This document shows, one piece after another, positions 1 to 8,595 of a DNA stretch of 64,000 bases. Both the position numbers and the translations under genes were made by a program. How positions within the stretch are numbered: the stretch's first letter is position 1; each line of letters opens with the position of its first letter. This stretch comes from Chloroflexota bacterium (GTDB taxonomy: Bacteria > Chloroflexota > Limnocylindria > P2-11E): contig VBDX01000128.1 of assembly GCA_005881885.1 (NCBI GenBank), positions 1-64,000 of the forward strand. Reading direction: 5' to 3'. Under the pieces are notes generated by a model. That model was not told the origin of the DNA, searched no databases, and saw only the letters and a list, made by a program, of their open reading frames with translations.

Positions 1-114
1 CGCGGCGGTTGTGGACCTTCATCGTCGACCTGATCGACCGCATCCTCGCGGCGAGGCACAAGCGAGCCGCGCGAGTCTGGTTCGACGGCCGACAGCCCCG
101 TGCACGGGTGCGGG

Positions 115-678
115 TCAGGGGCGCCGAGGCTCATAGGCGCGCCAGGCCTCGATGCCGTGCGCCGTCGAGGGCCACGCGAGCTCCTCGAGCGGCGGGACTT
201 TCTCCTTCGCGAAGAACGCGGCCTCCGACGCCTCGTCGGGGGCGACCCGCAGATCGCCGGAGAGGATGTGCGCGCGGTAGATGACGACGAGCAGCGGGAA
301 TCCCGCACGTCCCCATGTCGCGAGGAGCCCGTCGATCGCGACGTCGAACCCGGTTTCCTCGGCGGTCTCGCGTCGCGCGGCGTCCTCGGGCGTCTCGTCG
401 TTCTCCACGAGCCCGCCGGGAAGGGCCCAGTGTCCGTCGCGCGGGCCGTAGTTCAGGCGGACGAGGAGCACGCCGCCGTCACGCTCGACCACGGTGTTCG
501 CCCCGATCTGGACGTGCATGAAGTCCGCGAAGGCGCACACCGGGCAAGCCGGCCGATCGCGCCCGTCGATCCGCGTCGGGACGAGCAGCGTGCCGTCGCG
601 CGGGCAGTAGCGGAAGGGCACGCGGCCATCCGTGCCGGGACCCGGGAACCTCGCCCCGCTGACCGGCCCGGTCCTCAC
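115..678 (-). CDS. Nudix hydrolase with N-terminal zinc ribbon
   Basis: Predicted Mg-dependent hydrolase of a nucleoside-diphosphate-X substrate; the exact substrate cannot be read from sequence. A short Cys-bearing knuckle (C25, C45, C48, with Asp28 where a fourth Cys would be usual) precedes a complete Nudix box at residues 89-111: G89, E95, R103-E104, E107-E108, G110. At 187 residues it is the normal length for the zinc-ribbon plus Nudix class. It lies 26 bp downstream of the isomerase gene on the same strand and is probably the last gene of that hexose-phosphate operon, where it could act on a sugar nucleotide. That role is inferred from position only. The start is the first in-frame start after the isomerase stop. 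Confidence 0.88.
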   Translation of the reverse strand: MRTGPVSGARFPGPGTDGRVPFRYCPRDGTLLVPTRIDGRDRPACPVCAFADFMHVQIGANTVVERDGGVLLVRLNYGPRDGHWALPGGLVENDETPEDAARRETAEETGFDVAIDGLLATWGRAGFPLLVVIYRAHILSGDLRVAPDEASEAAFFAKEKVPPLEELAWPSTAHGIEAWRAYEPRRP

Positions 679-704
679 TCAGATCCTTTGCTACCGCTCG
701 TCGC

Positions 705-1787
705 TCAGCTCCCCTTAGCCAAGCGATCCTTCAGGTAGTCGATCGCGTCGTTCGGCGACGGGTCCGCGCCGTTCAGGAGCGCCACATAGAAGGAGACGTA
801 GTCGGTGAAGAGGACCATCTGCAGGACCTCGCTCAGCATGTTCCGTCCAACGAACTGCAGGGTGCGATGCGGGATCCGCGCGCGGTCGAGCAGCTCGCGC
901 GTGACCTCGAAGCGCAGCTTGTGACGCGGATTGTCGCGCTCGCTCCGCAGGAAGAGGACGGTGATCGCCTCTTCGGCGATCGGCGGATGGGGGAAGCCGA
1001 CCACGGCGTTGTGGTTGAGCTCGCTCATCACGTCGAACGCCGACCAGTTCTTGGCGTTCTCGTTCCACTGACCCTTGACGCGCCGGGCCATCACCCCCAT
1101 CACGCCGGCGCCATACGCGAACGGAATGCGCCCGAAGAGCTCGATCGCGAGCTTCTTCGCTTCATTCGTCTTCGCCCCTTCGTGCACGCGCTCGTCGAGC
1201 CTCACGAGATCGCCGAGTGCGGCCTCGATGTCATCCCCGAGATCACGCACGAAGCCCAGTCGCGACAGCGCGCCAAGCACGAGGCCGAGGGAATATCCGA
1301 GCGTGGCGCGCGGCCTCGCCTTGTAGCTGAAGGTGATCACCGGGTAGTTGGAGGCGCGCGCCAGCTCCGCGAGCTTTCCGCCGGTCGTGAGCGCCAGGAC
1401 CTTCGCGCCGCGCTTGCGGGCTTCCTCGAAGCTCGAGAGCGTCTCCTCGGTGTTCCCGGAGTAGCTCGACGCGATCACGAGCGAGTCGCGGCCGACGTAC
1501 GCCGGAAGCCCGTAGTCGCGGTGGACGCTCATGGGCATCTTGAGCTCGTCGGCGAGGAGCGCTGCGGCGAGGTCGCCACCGATCGCCGAGCCGCCCATCC
1601 CGGCGACGGTGATCGAGCGCACGTCGCCATACGCCGGCGGCAGCGTCGCCCGGCTCGCGATGCTCCAGGCATCGCGGGTCTGCTTGCCGAGCTCTTTGAT
1701 GCGGCCGAGCATGTCTTCGGGGTCGCCGGCGCGGATCCGCTCCACCGATTCGATCGCCGACGTGTCCACCGTCTGTGCTACCGCCAT
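705..1787 (-). CDS. Bifunctional phosphoglucose/phosphomannose isomerase (SIS family)
   Basis: Interconverts fructose-6-phosphate with glucose-6-phosphate and mannose-6-phosphate, in the cytoplasm. It has two SIS folds. The sugar-phosphate loops are visible as GMGGSAIGG (residues 63-71) and SSYSGNTEE (107-115). Glu243 in WNENAK and His259 in SELNHN have the 16-residue spacing of the catalytic Glu203/His219 pair known from the Pyrobaculum PGI/PMI enzyme. The length of 360 fits this family and not the larger classical PGI. The gene begins 2 bp after the phosphohexomutase stop, so the two enzymes should be translated together and feed hexose phosphate into GDP-mannose or glucose-1-phosphate. Confidence 0.9.
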   Translation of the reverse strand: MAVAQTVDTSAIESVERIRAGDPEDMLGRIKELGKQTRDAWSIASRATLPPAYGDVRSITVAGMGGSAIGGDLAAALLADELKMPMSVHRDYGLPAYVGRDSLVIASSYSGNTEETLSSFEEARKRGAKVLALTTGGKLAELARASNYPVITFSYKARPRATLGYSLGLVLGALSRLGFVRDLGDDIEAALGDLVRLDERVHEGAKTNEAKKLAIELFGRIPFAYGAGVMGVMARRVKGQWNENAKNWSAFDVMSELNHNAVVGFPHPPIAEEAITVLFLRSERDNPRHKLRFEVTRELLDRARIPHRTLQFVGRNMLSEVLQMVLFTDYVSFYVALLNGADPSPNDAIDYLKDRLAKGS

Positions 1788-1789
1788 CT

Positions 1790-3235
1790 CTACGCTCCTC
1801 TCACCATCGCTTCGCCCGCGTCGACGAGCGGGCTGAGCTCACGCTCTTCCTTCGTCTCCGCGTACACGCGTACGAGCGGCTCCGTCCCCGACAATCGAAC
1901 GAGCAGCCAGGAGCCGTCGTCGAGGAAGAACTTCGCGCCATCCTTCGTGTCAAGCTGCACGATCCTGACCACCGGATGACCGCCGAGCTTCTCGGGCGCG
2001 GCCGATCGCAACGCCGACATGATCCGCAGCTTCTCCTTCTCGTACGACGCCGCGTCGAAGTGCAGGTCGCGCCGCATGTAGTGCGACGGACCGACCATCC
2101 GCATGAGCTCCGCGATGAGCGCCGAGGGAGTCTTTCTTGTCTTGAGCATGAAGTCCAGGAAGAAGAGATCGGCCACGATGCCGTCGCGCTCGGGTAGATG
2201 CATCGCGAAACCGAAGCCGCCAGACTCTTCCCCGCCCATCATCGCGCCCGTCTCCTGCATCTTCGGGCCGATGTACTTGAAGCCGACCGGCACCTCGTAG
2301 ACCTCGACACCGTACTTGGTGCCGAGACGGTCGATCATTGAGGTCATGTTCACGGTCTTCACGACCGGCTTGCGGAGGCCGCGGATCTCGAGCAGATACC
2401 ACATGAGGAGCGCGTAAAGGGTCAGCGTCGTGACGAAGTTCCCTTTCTCATCGGCGAGGCCCGCACGGTCGGCGTCCCCGTCGACCGCGAGACCGACGTC
2501 GGCACGTTCCGCCGGGATCCGCCGCAAGAACTCGTCGATGTTCGGCGGGATCGGTTCGGGGTTCACGCCGCCGAAATAGGGGTTCCGCTCGGCGTGTAGC
2601 TCGACGACCTTCGTCGTGCCCCCGCCGATGAGCTTCGGGAAATACCCGCTCGCGCTCCCGAAGAGCGTCTCGCAGACAACGGTGTAGCCCGCGGAGCGGA
2701 ATGCGTCGAGATCGAAGAGCTCGGCGACGTGCGCAAGGTAGTCGGGCGCCGGATCGAAGAGCTCGACCCGTCCCTTCTTCTTCGCGTCATCGAACGGCAT
2801 TCGGCGGACCTTCTCCGGGTGGTTCTCGAGCGGATGGATCACCGCCTCGAGCTCCTTGAGCATCGCCGGCGACGCTGCCGCACCGGTCTCCGCCTTGACC
2901 TTGAAGCCGTTGTCGGTCCAGGGGTTGTGGCTCGCGGTGATGACGATCCCGGCTTTCGCCTTTCGGCGCATCGTCGCCCACGAAAAGGACTGGGTCGGCG
3001 CGGCCGCGGTCGACAGGTGCACGTTCACCTCATGCGCCGCGACCACCTCGGCCGCCGCGGCGGCGAAGTGTTCGGAGGCGAAGCGGCGGTCGTAGCCGAT
3101 GACCACCCCGCGATCCGCACCGCCGCTCCGCACCACCCACTCGGCGACCGATTGAGCGCATACGCGAACGGCGTCGAACGTGTATTCGTCGGCTATGCGC
3201 GCACGCCAGCCGTCGGTCCCGAAGACTATGTTCAA
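1790..3235 (-). CDS. Phosphoglucomutase/phosphomannomutase
   Basis: Alpha-D-phosphohexomutase moving phosphate between C6 and C1 of glucose or mannose. All four family loops are present: the phosphoserine loop TASHNP (Ser102), the Mg loop DGDADR (252-257), the sugar-specificity loop GGEESGG (333-339) and the phosphate loop RLSGTEP near the C-terminus. The start chosen is TTG at 3235, which overlaps the TGA of the upstream reductase as TTGA; the protein then begins with the normal N-terminus NIVFGTDGWR. An upstream ATG at 3358 exists, but it would add 41 residues that merely translate the reductase tail and the palindromic repeat there. Glucose versus mannose preference cannot be decided; the GDP-sugar context favours mannose. 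Confidence 0.92.
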   Translation of the reverse strand: MNIVFGTDGWRARIADEYTFDAVRVCAQSVAEWVVRSGGADRGVVIGYDRRFASEHFAAAAAEVVAAHEVNVHLSTAAAPTQSFSWATMRRKAKAGIVITASHNPWTDNGFKVKAETGAAASPAMLKELEAVIHPLENHPEKVRRMPFDDAKKKGRVELFDPAPDYLAHVAELFDLDAFRSAGYTVVCETLFGSASGYFPKLIGGGTTKVVELHAERNPYFGGVNPEPIPPNIDEFLRRIPAERADVGLAVDGDADRAGLADEKGNFVTTLTLYALLMWYLLEIRGLRKPVVKTVNMTSMIDRLGTKYGVEVYEVPVGFKYIGPKMQETGAMMGGEESGGFGFAMHLPERDGIVADLFFLDFMLKTRKTPSALIAELMRMVGPSHYMRRDLHFDAASYEKEKLRIMSALRSAAPEKLGGHPVVRIVQLDTKDGAKFFLDDGSWLLVRLSGTEPLVRVYAETKEERELSPLVDAGEAMVRGA

Positions 3236-4230
3236 CGGGTGCCGGGGGCCGGGGGGCAGAGCCCCCCGAGTTCTTGGCCCGCAGGTCTTTTGATGGCCGC
3301 CCTCCAATAGTCGAGGGTATCGCGAAGTGACTGGACCAGGCTGATCCGCGGCGACCAACCGGTCCGTTGGCGGAAGCGCGTCACGTCCAGCGCTAGCCGT
3401 GTCGGATCGCCGCCGCGGACGCGTTCGGGGTCGAGCTGGGCACGCACTGGGATGCGCGCCAGGCCGATCAGCGTGTCGAGGATCTCGGCGATCGCTACGC
3501 TCATGCCGCTTCCGACGTTGAACGTGCCGCTCTCGTTCAGTGCGAGCGCCACCCCGTAGGCACGCGCCATATCGCGGACGTCGACGAAGTCCCGCTCGGC
3601 GTCGAGCCGCCCATGGTGAACGACGGGTTCGGCGAGACCGACCTCGGCCTCGGCGATCTGCTTCGCGAACGCCGATGCCGCGAGGCCCGGGTGCTGCCGG
3701 GGCCCGTTCTGGTTCGCGGGGCGGAGGATCACCGTAGGCGCGCCACGGCGCGCGCCGAACTCTCGCGTGAGCGCTTCCGCGGCGAGCTTGGTCGCGGCAT
3801 AGACGTTCGCCGGGCGGAGGGGCGCATCCTCGGCGACCGGGATCCGCTCGGGCGCGCCGTAGACGTCGGCGCTCGATGCGATCACGAGGCGTGCCTTCGG
3901 CAGCTCGTCAAGAGCGGTAAGGAGCGCGGAGATGCCCAAGACGTTGAGCCGGACGGCCGCGATTGGATCGGCGCTGGCGAGCGTGGGCACGGCCTGTCCC
4001 GCGAGATGCACCACGGCCTCGGGAAGCGACGCCGCGAGCGCCGATCGCACGTCTTCGAGACGCGTGATGTCGCCCGCGTGGATGCTTACGCGACCTCTGA
4101 TCGCGGCAAGATTGGGGAACGGCGGATCCTCGTGCGCGAGACCGTGGATCTCGTGACCGCTCGCGACGAGGTGTTCGGCGAGATGGCTGCCCGCGAAGCC
4201 GGTGATGCCGGTGATGAGAACGCGCGGCAT
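3232..4230 (-). CDS. Rmd-like NAD(P)-dependent sugar-nucleotide reductase
   Basis: Extended short-chain dehydrogenase with the Rossmann motif GITGFAG at residues 7-13 and the catalytic YxxxK as YAATK. The stretch FAKQIAEAE followed by LDAERDFVDVRDMARAY is typical of GDP-4-dehydro-6-deoxy-D-mannose reductase (Rmd), which makes GDP-D-rhamnose. Neighbouring PMI/PMM-type enzymes support a GDP-mannose route, but no Gmd or mannose-1-phosphate guanylyltransferase lies in this window, so a UDP-sugar epimerase role stays possible. The last dozen or so residues are encoded by the G7/C7 palindrome at 3251-3267, so the C-terminus looks like a repeat-derived extension. Confidence 0.8.
   Translation of the reverse strand: MPRVLITGITGFAGSHLAEHLVASGHEIHGLAHEDPPFPNLAAIRGRVSIHAGDITRLEDVRSALAASLPEAVVHLAGQAVPTLASADPIAAVRLNVLGISALLTALDELPKARLVIASSADVYGAPERIPVAEDAPLRPANVYAATKLAAEALTREFGARRGAPTVILRPANQNGPRQHPGLAASAFAKQIAEAEVGLAEPVVHHGRLDAERDFVDVRDMARAYGVALALNESGTFNVGSGMSVAIAEILDTLIGLARIPVRAQLDPERVRGGDPTRLALDVTRFRQRTGWSPRISLVQSLRDTLDYWRAAIKRPAGQELGGLCPPAPGTR
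3251..3267. repeat. GC palindrome, copy 1 (7-bp arms, AGA loop)
   Basis: Perfect hairpin GGGGGGC-AGA-GCCCCCC. It lies in the last codons of the Rmd-like gene, 16 bases upstream of the TTG start of the phosphohexomutase. The same 17-mer occurs at 43280-43296 just before the thiamine pyrophosphokinase start. Related, weaker forms occur at 18722-18739, 30970-30992 and 31770-31785. Confidence 0.7.
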
Positions 4231-4259
4231 CGGCGCAGAGTGCCACGTATCGTTCCGGG

Positions 4260-5168
4260 ATGCCGCGTTCCGTCGTTACGCCGCTCGCAGCCTTCGGTGT
4301 CGCGGTCGCGTGGAGCGGCGGGTGGATCGCGGGCAAGCTCGGGGTCACGAGCGCGCCACCGCTCGAGTTCTCGGCGGTGCGATTCGTCATCGCGACGGTC
4401 ACGCTCGCGGCGATCGCGATCTTCACCCGCACGGGGATCGGATCGAGCGGCCTGGTGCCGATCGTCCTATCGGCGATCTTCGGCTACCTCGGGTACAACG
4501 CGCTCGTCTTCGTCGGGCTGACGATGGCGCCGGCGTCCGACGCGGCGCTCATCGTGCCGACGACGATCCCCGTCCTCACCGCGGTCGCGGCGTCGTTCTT
4601 CGGCGAGCGCCTGAGCTCGACGAAGATCGCGGGCTTTGTCCTTGCATCCATAGGCGCGGCACTCGTGATCGCCGCCGGACAGAACGGCGGTGACCTTTCA
4701 GGACGGCGGCTCCTCGGCGACGTGCTGATGCTCGCGGGGGCCGTGTGCTGGGCTATCTACACCGCGCTCGGCACCATAACGCTCCGCACGCGATCGCCGC
4801 TTGCGGTGGTGACCATCGCGACGCCGATTGGCGCTCTCTTACTCCTGCCTTTCGGCTTCTTCGAGCAAAGCTACCGCGACCTTGGCAGCTGGAACACGGG
4901 CGTGTGGATCGACGTGCTCTATCTCGCCCTCGTCGTAACCGTCGGCAGCTTCACGCTCTTCTACTGGGTCGTGCGTCGCGTCGGTGCGGGGATCGCCGCG
5001 ATGTCCTCGTACTTCGTCCCGATCTTGACGCTCGCGATGGCGGTCGTCTTCCTCGGCGACCGGCCCCAGCCGCTGCAGCTTGTCGGCGGTGTCGTCATCC
5101 TCGCGGGCGTTCGCGTCGCGACGCTGCGGATGGCGGAGGGACCGCCGCTCCCGGAGGGCGCGGCCTGA
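4260..5168 (+). CDS. EamA/DMT-family transporter
   Basis: Inner-membrane protein of 302 residues with about ten hydrophobic helices arranged as two EamA repeats. The first begins at the N-terminus with AWSGGWIAGKLG, the second near residue 155 with MLAGAVCWAIYTALG. Members export or import small metabolites such as amino acids or nucleotides; the substrate cannot be predicted. It starts 29 bp from the divergently read reductase gene, so the short gap must hold promoters for both directions. No soluble domain is fused. Confidence 0.88.
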   Translation: MPRSVVTPLAAFGVAVAWSGGWIAGKLGVTSAPPLEFSAVRFVIATVTLAAIAIFTRTGIGSSGLVPIVLSAIFGYLGYNALVFVGLTMAPASDAALIVPTTIPVLTAVAASFFGERLSSTKIAGFVLASIGAALVIAAGQNGGDLSGRRLLGDVLMLAGAVCWAIYTALGTITLRTRSPLAVVTIATPIGALLLLPFGFFEQSYRDLGSWNTGVWIDVLYLALVVTVGSFTLFYWVVRRVGAGIAAMSSYFVPILTLAMAVVFLGDRPQPLQLVGGVVILAGVRVATLRMAEGPPLPEGAA

Positions 5169-5231
5169 GGCACCGTTCGCTGGCAAGCGGACGAGCGGCT
5201 CGCTCGCCCGATCGGCGATACGCTCCCGACC

Positions 5232-6731
5232 ATGAAGGATCAAACCTCGCCGGAAGAGTTCGGACTCCTCTTCAAGCGCTTTCTCGACGACATCGTCAAC
5301 CGGGCCGAGGTGCCCGAAGGGCCGCTTCTCAAGAGGCTTCGCGAGCACCTCGGGGGCGAGCCGATGCGCATGCCGGTGATCTCGGAGGAGTTCGAGCGTT
5401 TTCAGCAGCCGAATCTGCAGGTCGCGATGGACGCGTACCTCGAACGTCCTGGCAACAGCGCCGAGCTCATCGGCCTCGCAGCAGAGAACAAACGGAACTG
5501 GGGTCTCGGTCTTTCAGACTTCGTGAACCGCGGGACCTCCCCATACAGCCTCCGTCTGGCCGAGGGCCCCGTCGACTGGGTCAATTTCCACCTCGACGGC
5601 GATCGCGTCCTTCCCGTCGTGCAGTTTGGCCTCTATCTCATGAAGGCCGACGGTGTGCCTCTCGTCGCGTTCGTTTCCGGGCCGAACGAGAACATGGGGC
5701 CGACGCGCGCCCGCGCACGTGTCGAGGTGATGGCAGCGGAGCGCGCGAACGCGCAGCGGTTCCTCGCCGACATCACCAAGCTCATGGGGGAGCGCAACGT
5801 GTATCGCGGAAAGATCGTCTCGCTCGGCCCGCAACAGTTCGGCTTCGGGCCTCAGACCATCATCACCTTCCACCGGTTGCCAGCGGTCGCCCGTGACGAC
5901 GTGATTCTCCCGAGCGGCATCCTCGAGCGCATCGACAGGCACGCGATCGCCTTCAGCGAACACGCCGAGCGCCTCATCGCGGCCGGCCGCCCGATCAAAC
6001 GCGGCCTGTTGCTCTACGGGTCGCCTGGCACCGGTAAGACGTTGACGGTCATGTACCTCGCCGGTCGCATGAAGGGCCGGACCGTCCTGCTCACGACCGG
6101 GCGCGGCCTCGGGTTCATCGGCGCGGTCGCGCAGATGGCGCGCGTCCTCGCGCCGAGCATGGTCGTTGTCGAGGACGTCGACCTCATCGCGCAAGAGCGC
6201 GGCATGCCCGGAATGCAGACGCAGCCCATGCTCTTCGAGTTGCTCAACGAGATGGACGGCCTGCGCGACGACGTCGACGTGCTCTTCGTCCTCACGACGA
6301 ACCGGCCGGACATCCTCGAGCCCGCGCTCGCGGCGCGGCCCGGCCGCGTCGATCTCGCCGTTCCGCTGCCCCTCCCCGACGCCGACGCACGACGAAGGCT
6401 GTTCGCGCTCTACGGGCGTGGCCTTCGCCTAGAAGTCGCCGATCTCGACCGGTTCATCGCGAGGACCGAAGGCGCGAGCCCCGCCTACATCAAGGAGCTT
6501 CTTCGCAATGCCACGGTGTTCGGTGCGATCGACGGCGACGGTGCCGGTGCGGTCCGGGTCACCGACAAGCACCTCGACCAGGCGATGGACGAGCTCAGCG
6601 AGGGAGGCCGGCTCGCGGAGCGGATCGCGGGATTCGCGCGGCCGGGCGAAGAAGGACCTCCGGCGGGCGCGATGGGGCCGAGCGGCTTCCCGGCGCAAGT
6701 GCACGGCGGCACGAGCTGGCGCGCGGGCTAG
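5232..6731 (+). CDS. AAA ATPase with unassigned N-terminal domain
   Basis: Single AAA module in a 499-residue protein: Walker A GSPGTGKT (263-270), Walker B VVVEDVDL (311-318) and the second region of homology with TTNRPDILEPALAARPGRVD (355-374), including an arginine-finger candidate. The AAA core resembles the FtsH/CDC48 branch, but no membrane segment and no metalloprotease HExxH is present. The first 250 residues match no domain I recognise; they include GPNENMGPTRARARVEV near residue 150, where an adaptor or substrate-binding domain would sit. The tail is Gly/Pro rich. It stands alone between a transporter and a convergent operon, overlapping the ComB-like stop by 4 bp. Function: probably remodelling of protein complexes, target unknown. 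Confidence 0.8.
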   Translation: MKDQTSPEEFGLLFKRFLDDIVNRAEVPEGPLLKRLREHLGGEPMRMPVISEEFERFQQPNLQVAMDAYLERPGNSAELIGLAAENKRNWGLGLSDFVNRGTSPYSLRLAEGPVDWVNFHLDGDRVLPVVQFGLYLMKADGVPLVAFVSGPNENMGPTRARARVEVMAAERANAQRFLADITKLMGERNVYRGKIVSLGPQQFGFGPQTIITFHRLPAVARDDVILPSGILERIDRHAIAFSEHAERLIAAGRPIKRGLLLYGSPGTGKTLTVMYLAGRMKGRTVLLTTGRGLGFIGAVAQMARVLAPSMVVVEDVDLIAQERGMPGMQTQPMLFELLNEMDGLRDDVDVLFVLTTNRPDILEPALAARPGRVDLAVPLPLPDADARRRLFALYGRGLRLEVADLDRFIARTEGASPAYIKELLRNATVFGAIDGDGAGAVRVTDKHLDQAMDELSEGGRLAERIAGFARPGEEGPPAGAMGPSGFPAQVHGGTSWRAG

Positions 6732-7396
6732 GAGAAGACCGGGCGCGCGATCAAGAGGCCGTTCTCGCGATAGACAGGTAGCGCGAACGAGAAGCGATCC
6801 ACCTCGAGCGCGAGCTCGGCATCGCGCCGCGGAAACCAATCCGGCCAGCCGCGCTCGGAGAGCCAGGTCGGCTCAATGAAGCCTGGCCGGACCGGCTCGC
6901 CTCGGCCCAGCAACGTCTCGAGATAGGCCGCGCAGGCCTCATCCTCGTGCGTGGACAGCGCGCCCTTCTCGCCCATCGCCACCAGGGTGACGTCTTCGCC
7001 GACCGAGGCGACGTAGCGCGCCGTCGCCGCGGCGACAACGAAGCTCGCCAGCACGATGCTCGTCGCGGCGACGGCCGCGCACACGCCCTGCGTGCCCGCG
7101 CTCGTGCGCTGGACGACGCGCCGATCCGAGAGATCGAAGCCCAGGATGGCCGACGGCGAGTTGCCCGCGTCGAAGCCCGGGATCGGCTCTCCGCCGACCT
7201 CGCCGGTGAGGAACAGCTGCCCGTCCTGCGATTTGAGGGTGAACGCCTCTTCCGGCCGCTCAACGAGGATGATCTCGCGCGCGCCCGCGGCCACGCAGAA
7301 CGCCGCGGTCGTAAACGCGCGGTAGACGTCGATGATCACGGCAGTGCCCGTCGCCGCGCGCGCACCAGCGACGAGGTTCGACCGCCGTACCTTCAC
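6728..7396 (-). CDS. 2-phosphosulfolactate phosphatase-like (ComB family)
   Basis: Similar to ComB, the Mg-dependent acid phosphatase that makes sulfolactate in coenzyme M synthesis and which is widespread in bacteria lacking coenzyme M. Visible family features are the N-terminal IIDVYRAFTTAAFCVAAGA, the middle LTGEVGGEPIPGFDAGNSP and the loop TSAGTQGV in place of the usual TTNGT. At 222 residues it is family length. Start is GTG at 7396, overlapping the oxidase TGA as GTGA. It is the third gene of an MBL hydrolase - FAD oxidase - phosphatase operon, so the true substrate may be a phosphorylated product of that pathway and not phosphosulfolactate. Confidence 0.78.
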   Translation of the reverse strand: MKVRRSNLVAGARAATGTAVIIDVYRAFTTAAFCVAAGAREIILVERPEEAFTLKSQDGQLFLTGEVGGEPIPGFDAGNSPSAILGFDLSDRRVVQRTSAGTQGVCAAVAATSIVLASFVVAAATARYVASVGEDVTLVAMGEKGALSTHEDEACAAYLETLLGRGEPVRPGFIEPTWLSERGWPDWFPRRDAELALEVDRFSFALPVYRENGLLIARPVFS

Positions 7397-8595
7397 AGCA
7401 CCGTCGCCTTGAACGGCCGTCGGCCCGTCTGGAAGCGCTCGAGGGAAAGATCCGTGATGTCGATAGTCCGCGCGCGGCCGTCGAGCATCTCCTCGACCAC
7501 GAGCTGCGCGGTCGCCGGTGCGTGCATGAACCCATGGCCGGAGAATCCTGCGGCGACATACAGGCCCGCGACCCCGGGGACGGCACCGACGATCGGGTGG
7601 TCGTCCGGCGTCATCTCGTAGTAGCAGGACCAGGAGTCGACGATATCCAGGTCGGCGAACGCGGGATGCCGCCACGCCGCGCGCGCGCGGACCCATGGCT
7701 CGAGCGACGCCGGGACCTCGAGCGGCGCGTAGTCGCCCGGATAGGCCAAGGGCGCGCTCGCGGGACCCTTCTCCTCCTTGCCATCGGCGGTCAGATTCGG
7801 CATCGCGAAGCGCTGGGCCTTGCCCTTCGGCCGGAAGTGGAAGCCCGACTCCCATTCGATGGTCATCGGTATGTTCGCCAGCTGCGGGATCGGCGGCGAC
7901 TCCATGATCGAGCGGCGGTACGGCCAGATCGGGACCGCGACCGATGCGGTCGCGCAGAGCGCGGACGACCAGCACCCGCTGGCGACGACCACGCGCTCGG
8001 CGCGAACGTTCCCCGACCTTGTCCGCACGCCGGTCACCCGGTCGCCCTCACGCAGCAGCGACACGACCGCCTCGCCTTCGCGGAAGGCGACGCCGGCGAG
8101 CTGCGCCGATGCCGCGAAGCCCGCGAGCGCCACCAGGGGATCGCCGTAGCCATCGCGTTCGCAGAACCGGCCACCGGCGAGATCGTTCACGCGCATCCCC
8201 GGCACGAGCTCGGCGATCTCAACGCGGCCGACCATCTCGACTGGCACCTTGAGGCGCTCGTAGAGCGGGAGCGGCTCGCGCAGCTCGGCGACACCCTCCT
8301 GGGTGTTCGCGATGAACAAGTAGCCGCGCTCGCGGAAGTCGTGCCGCGAGCCGGTGCGGTCTTCGAAGTTGTGCCAGAACGCCGTCGCGAGCTGCGACAG
8401 GCGGATGTCGAGCTCGTCGACGAACTGGTGTCTCATGCCGCCCAGTCCGCCCTTCGTCGTTCCCGACCCAAGGCGATCTCGCTCCAGCACGAGCACGTCG
8501 CGCTCGCCACGCTCGCCTAGGAAGAAGGCCGTCGCGACACCGACGATCCCGCCACCGACGACGATCGTCGACGCGCGCCTCGGCAGATCGGTCAG
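7393..8595 (-). CDS. FAD-dependent amine oxidase (DAO/sarcosine-oxidase type)
   Basis: Flavoprotein of the D-amino-acid oxidase fold that dehydrogenates a secondary or primary amine. The dinucleotide-binding GGGIVG sits at the very N-terminus, followed by LERDRLGSGTTKGGLGGMRHQF, typical of sarcosine/glycine oxidase-like enzymes. The C-terminal segment GLYVAAGFSGHGFMHAP is the conserved flavin and substrate region. No ATG, GTG or TTG lies between the end of the MBL gene and the Rossmann fold. CTG at 8595 overlaps the MBL stop as CTGA and has a GAGGTGG Shine-Dalgarno-like site about 7 bases upstream, so it is the best start. A longer start at 8763 would add residues that only translate the MBL gene out of frame. 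Confidence 0.85.
   Translation of the reverse strand: MTDLPRRASTIVVGGGIVGVATAFFLGERGERDVLVLERDRLGSGTTKGGLGGMRHQFVDELDIRLSQLATAFWHNFEDRTGSRHDFRERGYLFIANTQEGVAELREPLPLYERLKVPVEMVGRVEIAELVPGMRVNDLAGGRFCERDGYGDPLVALAGFAASAQLAGVAFREGEAVVSLLREGDRVTGVRTRSGNVRAERVVVASGCWSSALCATASVAVPIWPYRRSIMESPPIPQLANIPMTIEWESGFHFRPKGKAQRFAMPNLTADGKEEKGPASAPLAYPGDYAPLEVPASLEPWVRARAAWRHPAFADLDIVDSWSCYYEMTPDDHPIVGAVPGVAGLYVAAGFSGHGFMHAPATAQLVVEEMLDGRARTIDITDLSLERFQTGRRPFKATVL

Noticed and set aside
1..114. A frame on the plus strand at the left edge (starting MWTFIVDLIDRILAARH) that could be the end of a gene
   Set aside because: It runs on through the antisense of the Nudix gene with Arg-rich low-complexity text. 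The minus strand could also hold the start of the next gene here. Too little sequence to decide.
3236..3358. Longer N-terminus for the phosphohexomutase
   Set aside because: It would translate the palindrome and the Rmd-like gene out of frame; the family N-terminus begins at TTG 3235.
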